A program made the position numbers and the translations under genes. Under the pieces are notes generated by a model. It had not been told where the DNA came from, did not search any database, and saw only the letters and a program-made list of their open reading frames with translations. 64,000 nucleotides of DNA from positions 62,001 to 126,000 of the forward strand of contig NZ_WIJP01000005.1 in NCBI RefSeq assembly GCF_009496155.1, in the 5' to 3' direction. Shown here in pieces: positions 1 to 8,324 of this stretch. Position 1 is the stretch's first letter. Each line of letters begins with the position of its first letter. Origin of the DNA: Streptococcus mitis (lineage in GTDB: Bacteria; Bacillota; Bacilli; Lactobacillales; Streptococcaceae).

Positions 1-243
1 ATTGTTCAAGACTTCCAAATCCTGAAAACTGATCTTTCCAATACCCGTTCCCATGGCCTTTGAAAAGGCTTCCTTAGCCGACCAGCGACCTGCCAAATAT
101 TCGATTTTTCTGCGCCCTTTAAGACTGTTAAACCGTTCCATTTCCTTGGCTGTCAGCACGCGCTTAGCAAAGCCTTCATGTCGTGTAACTGCGCTTTCTA
201 TCGAAGCCAATTCTTCGATGTCAATTCCGTGTCCAACTATCAT
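1..243 (-). CDS. acpS: Holo-[acyl-carrier-protein] synthase, 3' end cut by window
   Basis: Transfers the 4'-phosphopantetheine arm from CoA to the serine of acyl carrier protein, which activates it for fatty acid synthesis in the cytosol. The first 81 codons are present. The start region shows the family N-terminus [11 protein letters not shown], and the second signature [14 protein letters not shown] lies near residues 54-67. The family is about 120 residues, so roughly a third of the gene lies beyond base 1. An in-frame ATG two codons earlier (base 249) is possible, but the conserved proteins start at the ATG ending at 243. It lies 45 bases downstream of a DAHP synthase gene and reads the same way, so it is probably in the same transcript. 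Confidence 0.9.
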   Translation of the reverse strand, partial: MIVGHGIDIEELASIESAVTRHEGFAKRVLTAKEMERFNSLKGRRKIEYLAGRWSAKEAFSKAMGTGIGKISFQDLEVLNN

Positions 244-287
244 TCTCATCAAAAGGAGTTGAGATTCCCCAACTCCATCCTTTTCAC

Positions 288-1319
288 TTATTTTGTTAAG
301 GTAGCATAAATCTCTTCTACCAAGGCCTCTGTATTTTCCCAACCCAAGCAAGGATCGGTAATAGAGCAACCAAAGACCTCTGGTTGGTTTTGACGACCAT
401 CTGCTAAGTAAGACTCAATCATAAAGCCTCGAACTGTCTTTTTAATCTTCTCATTCCAATCACGATTTTGCAAGGTCTGACGAACAATTCGAATCTGCTC
501 CATATATTGCTTGCCTGAGTTGTCATGGTTGGTGTCAATGAGGATAAAAGGATTTTCAAGCCCCATAGCTTCATAGCGCTCAATGGCATTTAGCAAAGTT
601 TCATAGTAAAAGTTAGGCTCATTTTTCCCATATTCATTAACTGCGCCACGAAGGATGACGTGGGCCAAAGGATTTCCTGAAGTCTCAACTTCTTGACCAT
701 GGAAGAGGAAGGTCTGTTTGTTCTGAGCGGCATAGATACCGTTAAACATAACACCAAGATTTCCTGAGGTTGGATTTTTCATCCCGACTGGTGCATCAAT
801 CCCTGAGGCCACAAAGCGGTGCTCTTGGTCTTCCACAGAACGAGCCCCAACAGCATGGTAGCTAACCAAATCATCTACCAAGACCAGATTTGATGGATAA
901 AGCATCTCATCTGCCGTTGTCAAACCAGTCTCTGTAATCACGCGGTAGTGCAACTGGCGCACAGCCTGCAAACCATTAATCAGACTTGGAGCCTTAGAGG
1001 TATCTGGTTGATGAACCAAACCTTTATAGCCGTCTCCGTTGGTGCGAGGTTTAGCTGTATAAACACGCATAACCATGAAAATCTTGTCCGCCACCTTCTT
1101 TTGCAAGGCGGATAAACGGCGGGCATATTCCAAGACAGCCTCTTCATTATCAGAAGAGCAAGGACCAATCACCAAAAGGATACGGTCATCTTCTCCTGAA
1201 ATAATGTCTCCCAATTCTCTATCACGACGCTCCTTTAGTCGCAAGGCTTCCGCAGACAATTGGGTTTCTGCCTTGATTGCTTCAATATCGATTTCTTGAC
1301 CTTTTTCAATAAATGCCAT
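288..1319 (-). CDS. aroG: DAHP synthase (class I, AroG/AroF type), distal copy
   Basis: 3-Deoxy-D-arabino-heptulosonate 7-phosphate synthase condenses phosphoenolpyruvate with erythrose 4-phosphate, the first step of the shikimate pathway. The 343-residue product has the type I alpha signatures [11 protein letters not shown] near residue 47 and [11 protein letters not shown] near residue 90, the GxKNPTSGN motif near residue 180 and DTNHDNSGK near residue 263. It starts one base after the stop of the upstream paralogue, so both are translated from one message. The two products are very similar along their full length, which suggests a tandem duplication. In this group such pairs are labelled aroF and aroG with no firm rule; which effector inhibits which copy cannot be read from the sequence. 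Confidence 0.93.
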   Translation of the reverse strand: MAFIEKGQEIDIEAIKAETQLSAEALRLKERRDRELGDIISGEDDRILLVIGPCSSDNEEAVLEYARRLSALQKKVADKIFMVMRVYTAKPRTNGDGYKGLVHQPDTSKAPSLINGLQAVRQLHYRVITETGLTTADEMLYPSNLVLVDDLVSYHAVGARSVEDQEHRFVASGIDAPVGMKNPTSGNLGVMFNGIYAAQNKQTFLFHGQEVETSGNPLAHVILRGAVNEYGKNEPNFYYETLLNAIERYEAMGLENPFILIDTNHDNSGKQYMEQIRIVRQTLQNRDWNEKIKKTVRGFMIESYLADGRQNQPEVFGCSITDPCLGWENTEALVEEIYATLTK

Positions 1320-1320
1320 A

Positions 1321-2352
1321 CTATTCTCCTAGCGTTTGGTAGATTTCTCTGACGAGGGCTTCCGTATTATCCCAGCCAAGACAAGGGTCTGTGATAGACT
1401 TGCCAAATACTTCTGGTTCATTTTGACGGCCGTCTTCTAGATAAGACTCAACCATAAAGCCACGAACGTACTGTTTGATTTTTTCATTCCAATCACGATT
1501 AATCAAAGTCTGGCGGACAATTCGAATCTGATCCATGTATTGCTTACCAGAATTGTCATGATTGGTATCCACAATGATAAAAGGATTTTCCAAACCCATT
1601 TTCTCATACTGGGCAATGGTATCCATCAAATTATCATAGTAGTAGTTAGGAATATTCTTACCGTACTCATTAATTGCTCCACGAAGAATGGCGTGCGAAA
1701 GCGGGTTCCCAGTTGTTTCCACCTCTTTTCCTAGGAAGAGGAAGCTTTGTTTGTTTTGAGCAGCATAAATCCCATTAAACATGACATTGAGATTTCCAGA
1801 GGTTGGGTTTTTAAAACCAGTCGCGAAATCTGCCCCACTGGCCACAAAGCGGTGTTGCTGGTCTTCAACCGAACGGGCACCAACCGCCATGTAAGAAATC
1901 AAATCATCTACTAGCGGAAGATTTTCAGGATAAAGCATTTCGTCAGCTGTCGTCATACCTGTTTCCGTGATGACACGATAGTGGAGATGGCGAACTGCTT
2001 TGATTCCGTTGATAAGACTAGGAGCTTCTGCCGTGTTAGGCTGGTGAATCAAGCCCTTATAGCCATCTCCGTTGGTACGGGGTTTGGCAGTATAAACACG
2101 CATAACCATAAAGATACGGTCTGCCACTTCTTCTTGCAAAGCTGCTAAACGCTTAGCGTACTCAAGGACAGCTTCTTCATTGTCAGATGAGCATGGCCCA
2201 ATTACTAAGAGAATTCGCTGGTCTTCTCCACGTATAATGGCTTCTAGCTCTTGATCACGCTGTGATTTTCTCTCCAAAGCTTGGCCTTCTAATTTTGATA
2301 AGGCACGAACTTCTTCAATATTAATTTTAGAACTTTTTGCTGTAAATACCAT
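1321..2352 (-). CDS. aroF: DAHP synthase (class I, AroG/AroF type), proximal copy
   Basis: Same reaction and fold as the adjacent downstream gene (PEP plus erythrose 4-phosphate to DAHP). It is also 343 residues and carries [30 protein letters not shown] and DTNHDNSGK at the same positions. The two copies differ mainly in the first 40 residues and in scattered helices around 240-270, so they may differ in feedback control by aromatic amino acids; this is inference. A good Shine-Dalgarno sequence (AAGGAGATGAG) precedes the ATG. It lies about 80 bases downstream of secA on the same strand. Chorismate made through this pathway would supply the trp operon found near 47-53 kb. Confidence 0.93.
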   Translation of the reverse strand: MVFTAKSSKINIEEVRALSKLEGQALERKSQRDQELEAIIRGEDQRILLVIGPCSSDNEEAVLEYAKRLAALQEEVADRIFMVMRVYTAKPRTNGDGYKGLIHQPNTAEAPSLINGIKAVRHLHYRVITETGMTTADEMLYPENLPLVDDLISYMAVGARSVEDQQHRFVASGADFATGFKNPTSGNLNVMFNGIYAAQNKQSFLFLGKEVETTGNPLSHAILRGAINEYGKNIPNYYYDNLMDTIAQYEKMGLENPFIIVDTNHDNSGKQYMDQIRIVRQTLINRDWNEKIKQYVRGFMVESYLEDGRQNEPEVFGKSITDPCLGWDNTEALVREIYQTLGE

Positions 2353-2432
2353 AACTCATCTCCTTATAAAGCAAACGGATACCAAGTAAAAATTTACTTT
2401 TCACAAGGTATCCGCCTCTAAACTATCTCATT

Positions 2433-4946
2433 TTATTGTCTTTTACCGTGACAGTTTTTAAACTTCTTACCAGAACCACATGGGCAAAGTTCATTCCGTC
2501 CAATCTGGCTCAAATCCAGATTTTCTGGCATATTTGCTTGGTGAGCAGCGATATTGCGAGTCGCTGTTGTACTGATATGGTGTTCTGCTTGTGGTCTTTC
2601 CTGTTCATGAATTTGTGCTTTCATCATCAAGCGTGTCACATCAAACTCAATCGAACCAATCATGTCATTAAACATACGGAAACCTTCTGCCTGATACTCA
2701 ACAACAGGGTTGTTCTGAGCATAACCACGAAGTCCTACCGCGTTACGCAATTGATCAAGGGCGTCGATATGATCTGTCCACTTATTATCCACCACTCGTA
2801 GAATCAAGACTTTTTGGAATTCTTTAACTGCTTCTTCATCTCGTAGTTTTGAAACCTGACTATCGTAAACCTTCAAGGCACGTTGGAAGAGCTCTTCCTT
2901 GATGTCCTTATCAGACAAGCCTGACAAGTCTTCCATCGTAATAGAATCTTCTGGAAGCAAGTTGTACTTAGCAAAGTTCAAAATCGCTTCTAGTTTTTCA
3001 TCTTGTTTGGCACGCGCATGACCATCAACGACACGACCAATCGTGCGTTTGATCATAGCCTGAATTTCAGGCGCCAAGTCACGGTCTGCAGTGATAACAT
3101 CGTAACGTTGAGCGTAGATAATCTCACGTTGTTCACGCATGACATCGTCATATTGAAGGACTTGCTTACGGGTATCGTAGTTATTTCCTTCGACACGTTT
3201 TTGTGCCGCTTCAACCTGACGCGTTAACATACGAGACTCAATGGCCTCTTCAGACATATTGAGACGTTCAAAGATTCCCTTCAAGCGTTCAGAACCAAAA
3301 CGTTTCATCAAATCATCTTCAAGAGATAGGTAGAATTGTGACTCACCTGGGTCTCCTTGACGACCTGAACGTCCACGAAGCTGGTTATCGATACGACGGC
3401 TTTCATGACGTTCTGTACCAATAACACAAAGTCCTCCAAGTTCACGAACCCCTTCACCAAGCTTGATGTCGGTACCACGACCAGCCATGTTAGTCGCAAT
3501 GGTAACAGCACCACGTTGACCAGCATTCATGATGATTTGGGCTTCTTTATAGTGGTTTTTGGCGTTCAAGACTTCGTGAGGAACGCCAGCTGCAACCAAT
3601 TTCTTAGAAATATAGTCACTAGTTTCAACCGCTACTGTACCAACCAAGACAGGTTGACCTTTTTGGTAACGAGCTTTAACGTCTTCGACAACCGCCTTAA
3701 ACTTAGCCTCGATACTTGCATAAAGAAGGTCTGAGTGGTCAATACGTTGAACAGGACGGTTAGTTGGAATTGGAATAACACGAATGTTGTAAATTTCACG
3801 GAATTCTTCTTCCTCAGTCTTACCTGTACCCGTCATACCAGACAATTTCTTGTACATACGGAAAAGGTTTTGGTAAGTGATTGAGGCAGATGTCTTGGTT
3901 TCATCTTGGATTGGCACACCTTCTTTGGCTTCAATGGCTTGGTGCAATCCATCAGAATAACGACGACCTTCCATGGTACGACCTGTAAATTGGTCAACAA
4001 TCAAAATTTCTTGTTCTTCGCTCACCACATAGTCAATATCGAGAAGCATGATGTAGTTGGCACGAAGGGCGTTATCGATAAAGTGAGTCAAAGCTACGTT
4101 TTCGATGTCATAGAGGTTTTCAAGTTTGAAGTAGCTTTCCGCCTTGTCAATCCCTGAATCAGACAAACCAATAGTTTTAGACTGCACATCGATGATGTAG
4201 TCGTCTTTGTCCAAAGATTTTACATAGTGGTCTGCCATGTGGTAGAGCTGACTTGTTTCAACCGCATTAGCACCTGATACGATCAAAGGTGTACGGGCTT
4301 CGTCAATCAAGATAGAGTCAACCTCATCGACCAAGGCATAGTTAAGCGGACGTTGTACCATGTTTTCAGCGCGAACGACCATGTTATCACGAAGGTAGTC
4401 AAATCCGATTTCTGAGTTAGTTGAGTAAGTAATATCACACTCATAGGCTTCTTTTTTCTCCATTGGAGATTTGGCAGCCAAGTTAATTCCTACTGACAAA
4501 CCAAGCCATGAGTACAATTCACCCATCTCAGTCGCGTCACGTTCTGACAGGTATTCGTTAACCGTAACTACGTGAACCCCTTTACCTGAAAGGGCATTGA
4601 GGTATACGGGCATGGTCGCAGTCAAGGTTTTCCCTTCCCCTGTACGCATTTCTGGCACGTCACCATGGTGAAGAACGATTCCCCCCATGACCTGAACCTT
4701 ATATGGGAAGAGACCTAGGACACGTTTGGCACCTTCACGGACAACCGCAAAAGCTTCATAAAGCAATGAATCCAGTGATTCTCCTTTTTGATAACGTTCT
4801 TTAAATTCAACTGTTTTTGCTTTTAGTTGGTCATCTGTCAAAGCAGCCATTTGGTCTTCGTATTTGAAAACCTTGTCGGCCATCTTTTCCAGACGACGGA
4901 TTTCTCCTTTATCATTTTCGATAATTGTTTTTAAAATATTAGCCAT
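2433..4946 (-). CDS. secA: Preprotein translocase motor ATPase SecA
   Basis: SecA drives unfolded secretory proteins through the SecYEG channel using ATP. The 837-residue length fits the main housekeeping SecA of Firmicutes. Walker A-like [11 protein letters not shown] sits near residue 100, the [15 protein letters not shown]alker B region near residue 208, and the second helicase domain [14 protein letters not shown] near residue 488. The last 20 residues hold the zinc-binding [14 protein letters not shown] motif that contacts SecB or lipid. Accessory SecA2 proteins lack this tail, so this is SecA1. It would export the signal-peptide proteins in this window, such as the phospholipase and choline-binding proteins. 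No odd features are visible. Confidence 0.97.
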   Translation of the reverse strand: MANILKTIIENDKGEIRRLEKMADKVFKYEDQMAALTDDQLKAKTVEFKERYQKGESLDSLLYEAFAVVREGAKRVLGLFPYKVQVMGGIVLHHGDVPEMRTGEGKTLTATMPVYLNALSGKGVHVVTVNEYLSERDATEMGELYSWLGLSVGINLAAKSPMEKKEAYECDITYSTNSEIGFDYLRDNMVVRAENMVQRPLNYALVDEVDSILIDEARTPLIVSGANAVETSQLYHMADHYVKSLDKDDYIIDVQSKTIGLSDSGIDKAESYFKLENLYDIENVALTHFIDNALRANYIMLLDIDYVVSEEQEILIVDQFTGRTMEGRRYSDGLHQAIEAKEGVPIQDETKTSASITYQNLFRMYKKLSGMTGTGKTEEEEFREIYNIRVIPIPTNRPVQRIDHSDLLYASIEAKFKAVVEDVKARYQKGQPVLVGTVAVETSDYISKKLVAAGVPHEVLNAKNHYKEAQIIMNAGQRGAVTIATNMAGRGTDIKLGEGVRELGGLCVIGTERHESRRIDNQLRGRSGRQGDPGESQFYLSLEDDLMKRFGSERLKGIFERLNMSEEAIESRMLTRQVEAAQKRVEGNNYDTRKQVLQYDDVMREQREIIYAQRYDVITADRDLAPEIQAMIKRTIGRVVDGHARAKQDEKLEAILNFAKYNLLPEDSITMEDLSGLSDKDIKEELFQRALKVYDSQVSKLRDEEAVKEFQKVLILRVVDNKWTDHIDALDQLRNAVGLRGYAQNNPVVEYQAEGFRMFNDMIGSIEFDVTRLMMKAQIHEQERPQAEHHISTTATRNIAAHQANMPENLDLSQIGRNELCPCGSGKKFKNCHGKRQ

Positions 4947-5040
4947 GTTTTTCCTTACTTTAAATTCCGAATATTTTAGAATGTTCTTTTAATTTTAGCA
5001 CAATTACTGATTATTTTCAAGGAAGAATCCCCATTTTGAA

Positions 5041-5073
5041 AAGGAAAAAGAGGCTAGTTTCCAAGCTAACCTC
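5041..5073 (-). terminator. Rho-independent terminator of the phospholipase operon
   Basis: Read on the minus strand, GAGGTTAG and CTAGCCTC form an 8-bp stem with a loop of 8 bases, followed by five T residues. It lies just after the stop of the small membrane protein gene at 5092. Confidence 0.7.
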
Positions 5074-5091
5074 TCTGACTTTTATGATACT

Positions 5092-5379
5092 TTAATTGCC
5101 AAAAATCGGCAAAATGGCAAATAGGATAAATAGATTTATCCAAAGAGAAAAACAGCAGATCAATCCAAAAACAAAGAGACTGACTTTCTTGGACAGCAAG
5201 GCCATCAAAATAGACAGAATACCAAAAACTAGTAAAACTTTCTGCATGATTAAGAGATTGATAGATATTCCCAGAACTGGTTTATCCCAAGGAAGAAAGA
5301 AGAAAGCCAGCCAGATCAGCAGAACTAAACCAATATAGACCTTAGAATAGCGTGTAATAAATGATTTTAGATTCAACAT
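5092..5379 (-). CDS. Small membrane protein coupled to phospholipase A2
   Basis: A 95-residue, strongly hydrophobic protein with about three membrane segments (near residues 14-30, 42-60 and 66-90) after a short positive N-terminus. I recognise no family. Its ATG (5379-5377) overlaps the TGA of the upstream phospholipase gene (5375-5373), so translation is probably coupled, and a terminator follows it. This overlap with a secreted lipase suggests a role in protecting the cell membrane, in export, or in anchoring, but this is inference only. The hydrophobic profile is all that can be seen. Confidence 0.7.
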   Translation of the reverse strand: MLNLKSFITRYSKVYIGLVLLIWLAFFFLPWDKPVLGISINLLIMQKVLLVFGILSILMALLSKKVSLFVFGLICCFSLWINLFILFAILPIFGN

Positions 5380-5948
5380 CCTATAGCTCCAATCGTTTCA
5401 AAATAAACTCTGATAGCATCCGCAACCCATAAGGCACTTTCTGGTATCCAACGTCTGTTAACTTTTATAAAATCGACTAACTGACGATTACACTCACAAT
5501 TAGCTCCAATACCAGCTCCCCACTTGTAACATCTATCATGATTTTGGCAACCTTGATCCAAAACGTCTACCACAGGTAAAGTAAATCCTTCCCCGTCGTA
5601 ACCAGGACCACAGTAATTCCCGTGAACAGGCAATCCTGCCTTAAAATATTTAGCAGGTGTAAACGTATTTGAACTATAGTCTTCGCTTATTGTCTCTACC
5701 AATAAACCCATGTCAATTACATCTTTCGCTTGTTTATCTTGAACCGCTTTATCATAATCAAAATAAATCCTATCTTTATCTTTTACAAGATAACTCTTCA
5801 ACAATTCTCCGTTACGAAAACTTCTATCGCTAACTTCCAAAGAGTTTAAGTTATCATGTGAATTAGAGTCTGCAAAAACATTTTTTCCAGCAAATAAAAG
5901 TAAAAAGGCAGATAAAGCAACTAAACAAATTTTAACGATAGTTTTCAT
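5373..5948 (-). CDS. Secreted phospholipase A2 (prokaryotic PLA2 fold)
   Basis: Predicted to cleave the sn-2 acyl ester of phospholipids outside the cell. The start at 5948 is chosen because AGGAGGAG lies just upstream and the next residues form a classic signal peptide (MKTIVK, hydrophobic core 7-20, cleavage after VFA near residue 26); a longer frame to 6044 adds 32 residues without a ribosome site. The mature protein carries a glycine-rich calcium loop CGPGYDGEG (113-121) and the catalytic dyad NHDRCY with His137-Asp138, plus six cysteines for disulfides. Streptococcal relatives with this fold include the prophage toxin SlaA of S. pyogenes; how close this one is cannot be judged here. It is overlapped by a small membrane protein gene and lies downstream of a peptide gene and an Rgg regulator. 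Confidence 0.85.
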   Translation of the reverse strand: MKTIVKICLVALSAFLLLFAGKNVFADSNSHDNLNSLEVSDRSFRNGELLKSYLVKDKDRIYFDYDKAVQDKQAKDVIDMGLLVETISEDYSSNTFTPAKYFKAGLPVHGNYCGPGYDGEGFTLPVVDVLDQGCQNHDRCYKWGAGIGANCECNRQLVDFIKVNRRWIPESALWVADAIRVYFETIGAIGC

Positions 5949-6000
5949 GACTACTCCTCCTAATAAACATAAGTTATAAGCTAAATACACAAACAATATT

Positions 6001-6030
6001 TTTACCAAAAGAAAGTTAATTTTTGGTAAA
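6001..6030. promoter_or_regulatory. Perfect 10-bp inverted repeat in the phospholipase leader
   Basis: TTTACCAAAA and TTTTGGTAAA flank a 10-base loop, about 50 bases upstream of the phospholipase start codon. Copies of CTAAATACACA lie on both sides of it. It could be an operator or an RNA hairpin; there is no U-tract, so a terminator is unlikely. Confidence 0.5.
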
Positions 6031-6091
6031 TGTACTAAATACACATAAACTTAAAGCTTGTCAAATGAGTTTAAGAAATACATGTTTTATA

Positions 6092-6115
6092 TTATTCTAA
6101 CAGATGATATTTCAT
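6092..6115 (-). other. Seven-codon mini-ORF with strong ribosome site
   Basis: On the minus strand AAGGAGGAG lies five bases before an ATG that opens MKYHLLE and then stops. It sits in the 280-base leader between the peptide gene and the phospholipase gene. It may be a leader peptide, a decayed gene start, or chance; the ribosome site is better than those of many real genes in the window. Confidence 0.25.
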
Positions 6116-6227
6116 ATATTCTCCTCCTTATCTATAAGCTATAAAATATTTAAGTTTGGCTATAATAAAACTACAAAAAATAAGCACGTCAAACTTAACT
6201 AAAGAATATAAATAACACATCAATCAG

Positions 6228-6317
6228 TCACTCCCAAAACCATATATCAAACCATGGGATTAGAGGTTCCCAGTCATTACAATATATAACAAAATTAAGT
6301 GAATCTTCTATTTCCAT
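6228..6317 (-). CDS. 29-residue Trp-rich peptide with C-terminal WxW motif (candidate Rgg pheromone)
   Basis: The ORF has a strong ribosome site (AAAGGAGGG, 8 bases before ATG) and encodes 29 residues ending PWFDIWFWE. Four tryptophans are present and the end holds Trp26-Phe27-Trp28. It starts 84 bases from, and diverges from, the start of an Rgg-family regulator. Peptide pheromones with a Trp-X-Trp motif are known for the pneumococcal RtgR/RtgS system, and shp genes typically lie next to their rgg genes. The N-terminus here is acidic (MEIEDS) rather than basic and there is no normal signal peptide, so the export route is unclear. I infer a signal precursor whose C-terminal part is imported and bound by the neighbouring regulator. 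The phospholipase gene lies 280 bases downstream on the same strand. Confidence 0.6.
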   Translation of the reverse strand: MEIEDSLNFVIYCNDWEPLIPWFDIWFWE

Positions 6318-6389
6318 GACTTTTTCCCTCCTTTTTGATATAATAATACCACATTTTTTATAAATGTAGAAAATATTCACATTTTTCTA
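6316..6389. promoter_or_regulatory. Divergent promoter and operator-like repeats between peptide gene and rgg
   Basis: For the regulator, ATGACT (6316-6321) and TATAAT (6339-6344) are 17 bases apart. For the peptide gene, minus-strand TATAAA (6362-6357) or TATTAT (6348-6343) could be the -10 box; no clear -35 is seen, which fits an activated promoter. ACATTT-TTTAT-AAATGT (6351-6367) is a perfect inverted repeat. AAATGT and ACATTT pair again across 6362-6385, and CACATTTTT occurs twice. These are candidate binding sites for the Rgg protein. Confidence 0.5.
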
Positions 6390-6400
6390 GGAGGAACAAT

Positions 6401-7252
6401 ATGAGATGGGATTATGGACAAATTTTTAAAGAAATTCGAAAGTCAAAAGGATTGACCCAACAAGATGTATGTGGACAAGTCATACATAGGACAACTCTAA
6501 CAAATATTGAACACGGTAAAGTTATTCCCAGTTTTGAAAACATGGTATTTCTTCTTGAACAAATTGATATGAGCTTAGCAGAATTCAAGTATATATGCAA
6601 CGAATACCACCCTAGTGAAAGACGAGATATTATTATAGAGAGCCAAAATCCGTCTACTTTTCAAGATACTAGAAAAATGGTTGAACTCACTGAGAAGTGT
6701 CAAAAATATCTTAAGACACATCACGATGTTCCTATTCAAAATATCTATCGTCATACAAAAATTGTCACAGAGTTACGAACTAAAGGATTCAAAAACAACC
6801 ACGTCTTAAAAGATTTGTATGAAGAAATTTGGGACTATCTTGAACCTATGGATACATGGTACATTAGTGATTTGAAATTGCTAGAAACCTTTCTCTTTTT
6901 CTTTCCTTCAGAAAATCTTCCCCTTCTTATGGATAGAATTATGAAAACCATCGAAAAATATAAATATTTCCGAGAAACAAAAGTATTTTTATCATCTTTT
7001 TTAGCTAATCTCTCCACTGTATATTTTCAACATCATTTATTCAAAGAATGTGAAACAATCACCCTACAACTGTTGGTATTAGCAGAAGAATTAAAAATAT
7101 ACGATATTCTTGGATTTTCTCAAGTACGCTTGGGAATACTACAACATAACTCCGATTTGATTGATAAAGGAATAACTTTACTACAATTAACTAAAGAAGA
7201 GTCATTAGTTAAAATACTCGAAAAAGAAATTAATGATTTTTCAAACCTATAA
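6401..7252 (+). CDS. Rgg/GadR/MutR-family transcriptional regulator
   Basis: Rgg proteins bind DNA through an N-terminal helix-turn-helix and sense imported short peptides through a C-terminal repeat domain. The 283-residue product has the XRE-type HTH at about residues 7-62 (IFKEIRKSKGLTQQDVCG, then LTNIEHGKVIPSFENM), followed by an all-helical region consistent with the TPR-like domain. AGGAGGAAC lies 6 bases before the ATG. It diverges from a Trp-rich 29-codon peptide gene and a secreted phospholipase operon, which are the likely targets. In the known systems rgg genes act with adjacent peptide genes; that this one does so is inference. A bidirectional terminator follows about 170 bases downstream. 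Confidence 0.85.
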   Translation: MRWDYGQIFKEIRKSKGLTQQDVCGQVIHRTTLTNIEHGKVIPSFENMVFLLEQIDMSLAEFKYICNEYHPSERRDIIIESQNPSTFQDTRKMVELTEKCQKYLKTHHDVPIQNIYRHTKIVTELRTKGFKNNHVLKDLYEEIWDYLEPMDTWYISDLKLLETFLFFFPSENLPLLMDRIMKTIEKYKYFRETKVFLSSFLANLSTVYFQHHLFKECETITLQLLVLAEELKIYDILGFSQVRLGILQHNSDLIDKGITLLQLTKEESLVKILEKEINDFSNL

Positions 7253-7421
7253 TTTGTAATAACTCTCATCATTTGATTATAGTATATTGGAATATAATAA
7301 AAACAAATTGATTAGGGAATTTAAAGTAATTTATACCAATGATTTAGAACTTGTATTGTATTATTCCAGATTCAATCTACGATATAAGATGAACACTTCT
7401 CTCAAGTTTCATGATTAAAAT

Positions 7422-7477
7422 AAAAATGACTGTATCTATAGCTCCGTAAACAAATCATAGATACAGTCATTTTTTTA
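7422..7477. terminator. Bidirectional terminator between rgg and the membrane protein gene
   Basis: AATGACTGTATCTAT pairs with ATAGATACAGTCATT around an 18-base loop, with A and T runs on both sides. It serves the plus-strand regulator and the minus-strand gene ending at 7475. Confidence 0.85.
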
Positions 7478-7837
7478 GTTCTTACCCCATTCTTTATTCA
7501 CACCTTTAGACTTCCCTAGTTCCCGTCTCAGGCGAAACATTTTTTTGAAAAAGATATAGTCTAACCAGTCACTGCCTAGAGATATGACTATCAAAAGCAA
7601 CCCAACACCCCAAGTACTAGCATCTGATTCATGTTGCAGAACAAGAGGGAAAAATAAGAATGAAAAAATTGTCATATCCATGCTAAGCAGAGCTAAAAGG
7701 GAAATATAAATCCAGTAAAAATAGTAGAAGATGGGGAAAATTTTACTGTTTCTGTCAGCATTGTCTATCCAATAGAAAAAATATAAACAAGGAAATAAGA
7801 GTATCAAATTAAACCAATTAAAGGACAGTTTCATCAT
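7475..7837 (-). CDS. Small membrane protein, paralogue of the next gene
   Basis: A product of about 120 residues with three to four hydrophobic segments and a basic C-terminal tail (LRRELGKSKGVN). It shares FPIFYYFYW, the preceding aromatic N-terminal block and the LGKSKG tail with the gene upstream at 7904, so the two are tandem paralogues. GGAGG lies five bases before the ATG at 7837; a second ATG follows directly. I do not recognise a family and assign no function. The stop codon is embedded in a bidirectional terminator. Confidence 0.65.
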   Translation of the reverse strand: MMKLSFNWFNLILLFPCLYFFYWIDNADRNSKIFPIFYYFYWIYISLLALLSMDMTIFSFLFFPLVLQHESDASTWGVGLLLIVISLGSDWLDYIFFKKMFRLRRELGKSKGVNKEWGKN

Positions 7838-7903
7838 CGACACCTCCTCTTTGAAATTGTTTTCTTTAGTTTCGTTCTATCTAAATGTTATTACCGATAT
7901 AAA

Positions 7904-8239
7904 TCAATGCCTTCCACCTTTAGACTTCCCTAACTCCTTTCTTAGTCTAAGCATTTTTTTGAAACAGGAATAAGTTAACCTATTCAGACCAATAGCTAGC
8001 AGAATAAAAAGAAACCAAATGCCCCATAACTTGATATCTGTCAAATTTCTCAAGACGATATTGAAAAACAGAACTGAAACAACTGTCCAAGCAAGGCTAA
8101 AAAGAGCATAAAGGGGGATGTAAAACCAGTAAAAATAGTAAAAAATTGGGAAAAATTTACTATTTCTGTTGGCCTTTTCAATCCAGTTATCAAAATAAAA
8201 GTACGGTGCTAAAAATAAGAATTTAAACAAATGTTTCAT
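7904..8239 (-). CDS. Small membrane protein, paralogue of the downstream gene
   Basis: A 111-residue protein. The start at 8239 is chosen because the hydrophobic protein begins there and a GAGGGGG ribosome site precedes it; a longer frame to 8542 overlaps der and is an antisense-like artefact of the der 3' end. Three hydrophobic segments lie at roughly 35-50, 52-65 and 70-90, and the tail LRKELGKSKGGRH is basic. It shares NRNSKFFPIFYYFYW with its neighbour at 7475. It follows der by about 85 bases on the same strand. No function can be assigned. Confidence 0.65.
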   Translation of the reverse strand: MKHLFKFLFLAPYFYFDNWIEKANRNSKFFPIFYYFYWFYIPLYALFSLAWTVVSVLFFNIVLRNLTDIKLWGIWFLFILLAIGLNRLTYSCFKKMLRLRKELGKSKGGRH

Positions 8240-8324
8240 CACCAACCCCCCTCTTTTTGATAGCGTTTTCTTCAACTTCATTCTATCAAAAAAATCTGGA
8301 AATGTCATTCCAGATTCTACTTTT

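Noticed and set aside
2436-4157. Several plus-strand ORFs opposite secA
   Set aside because: They are shadows of the secA coding strand with no ribosome sites or homology.
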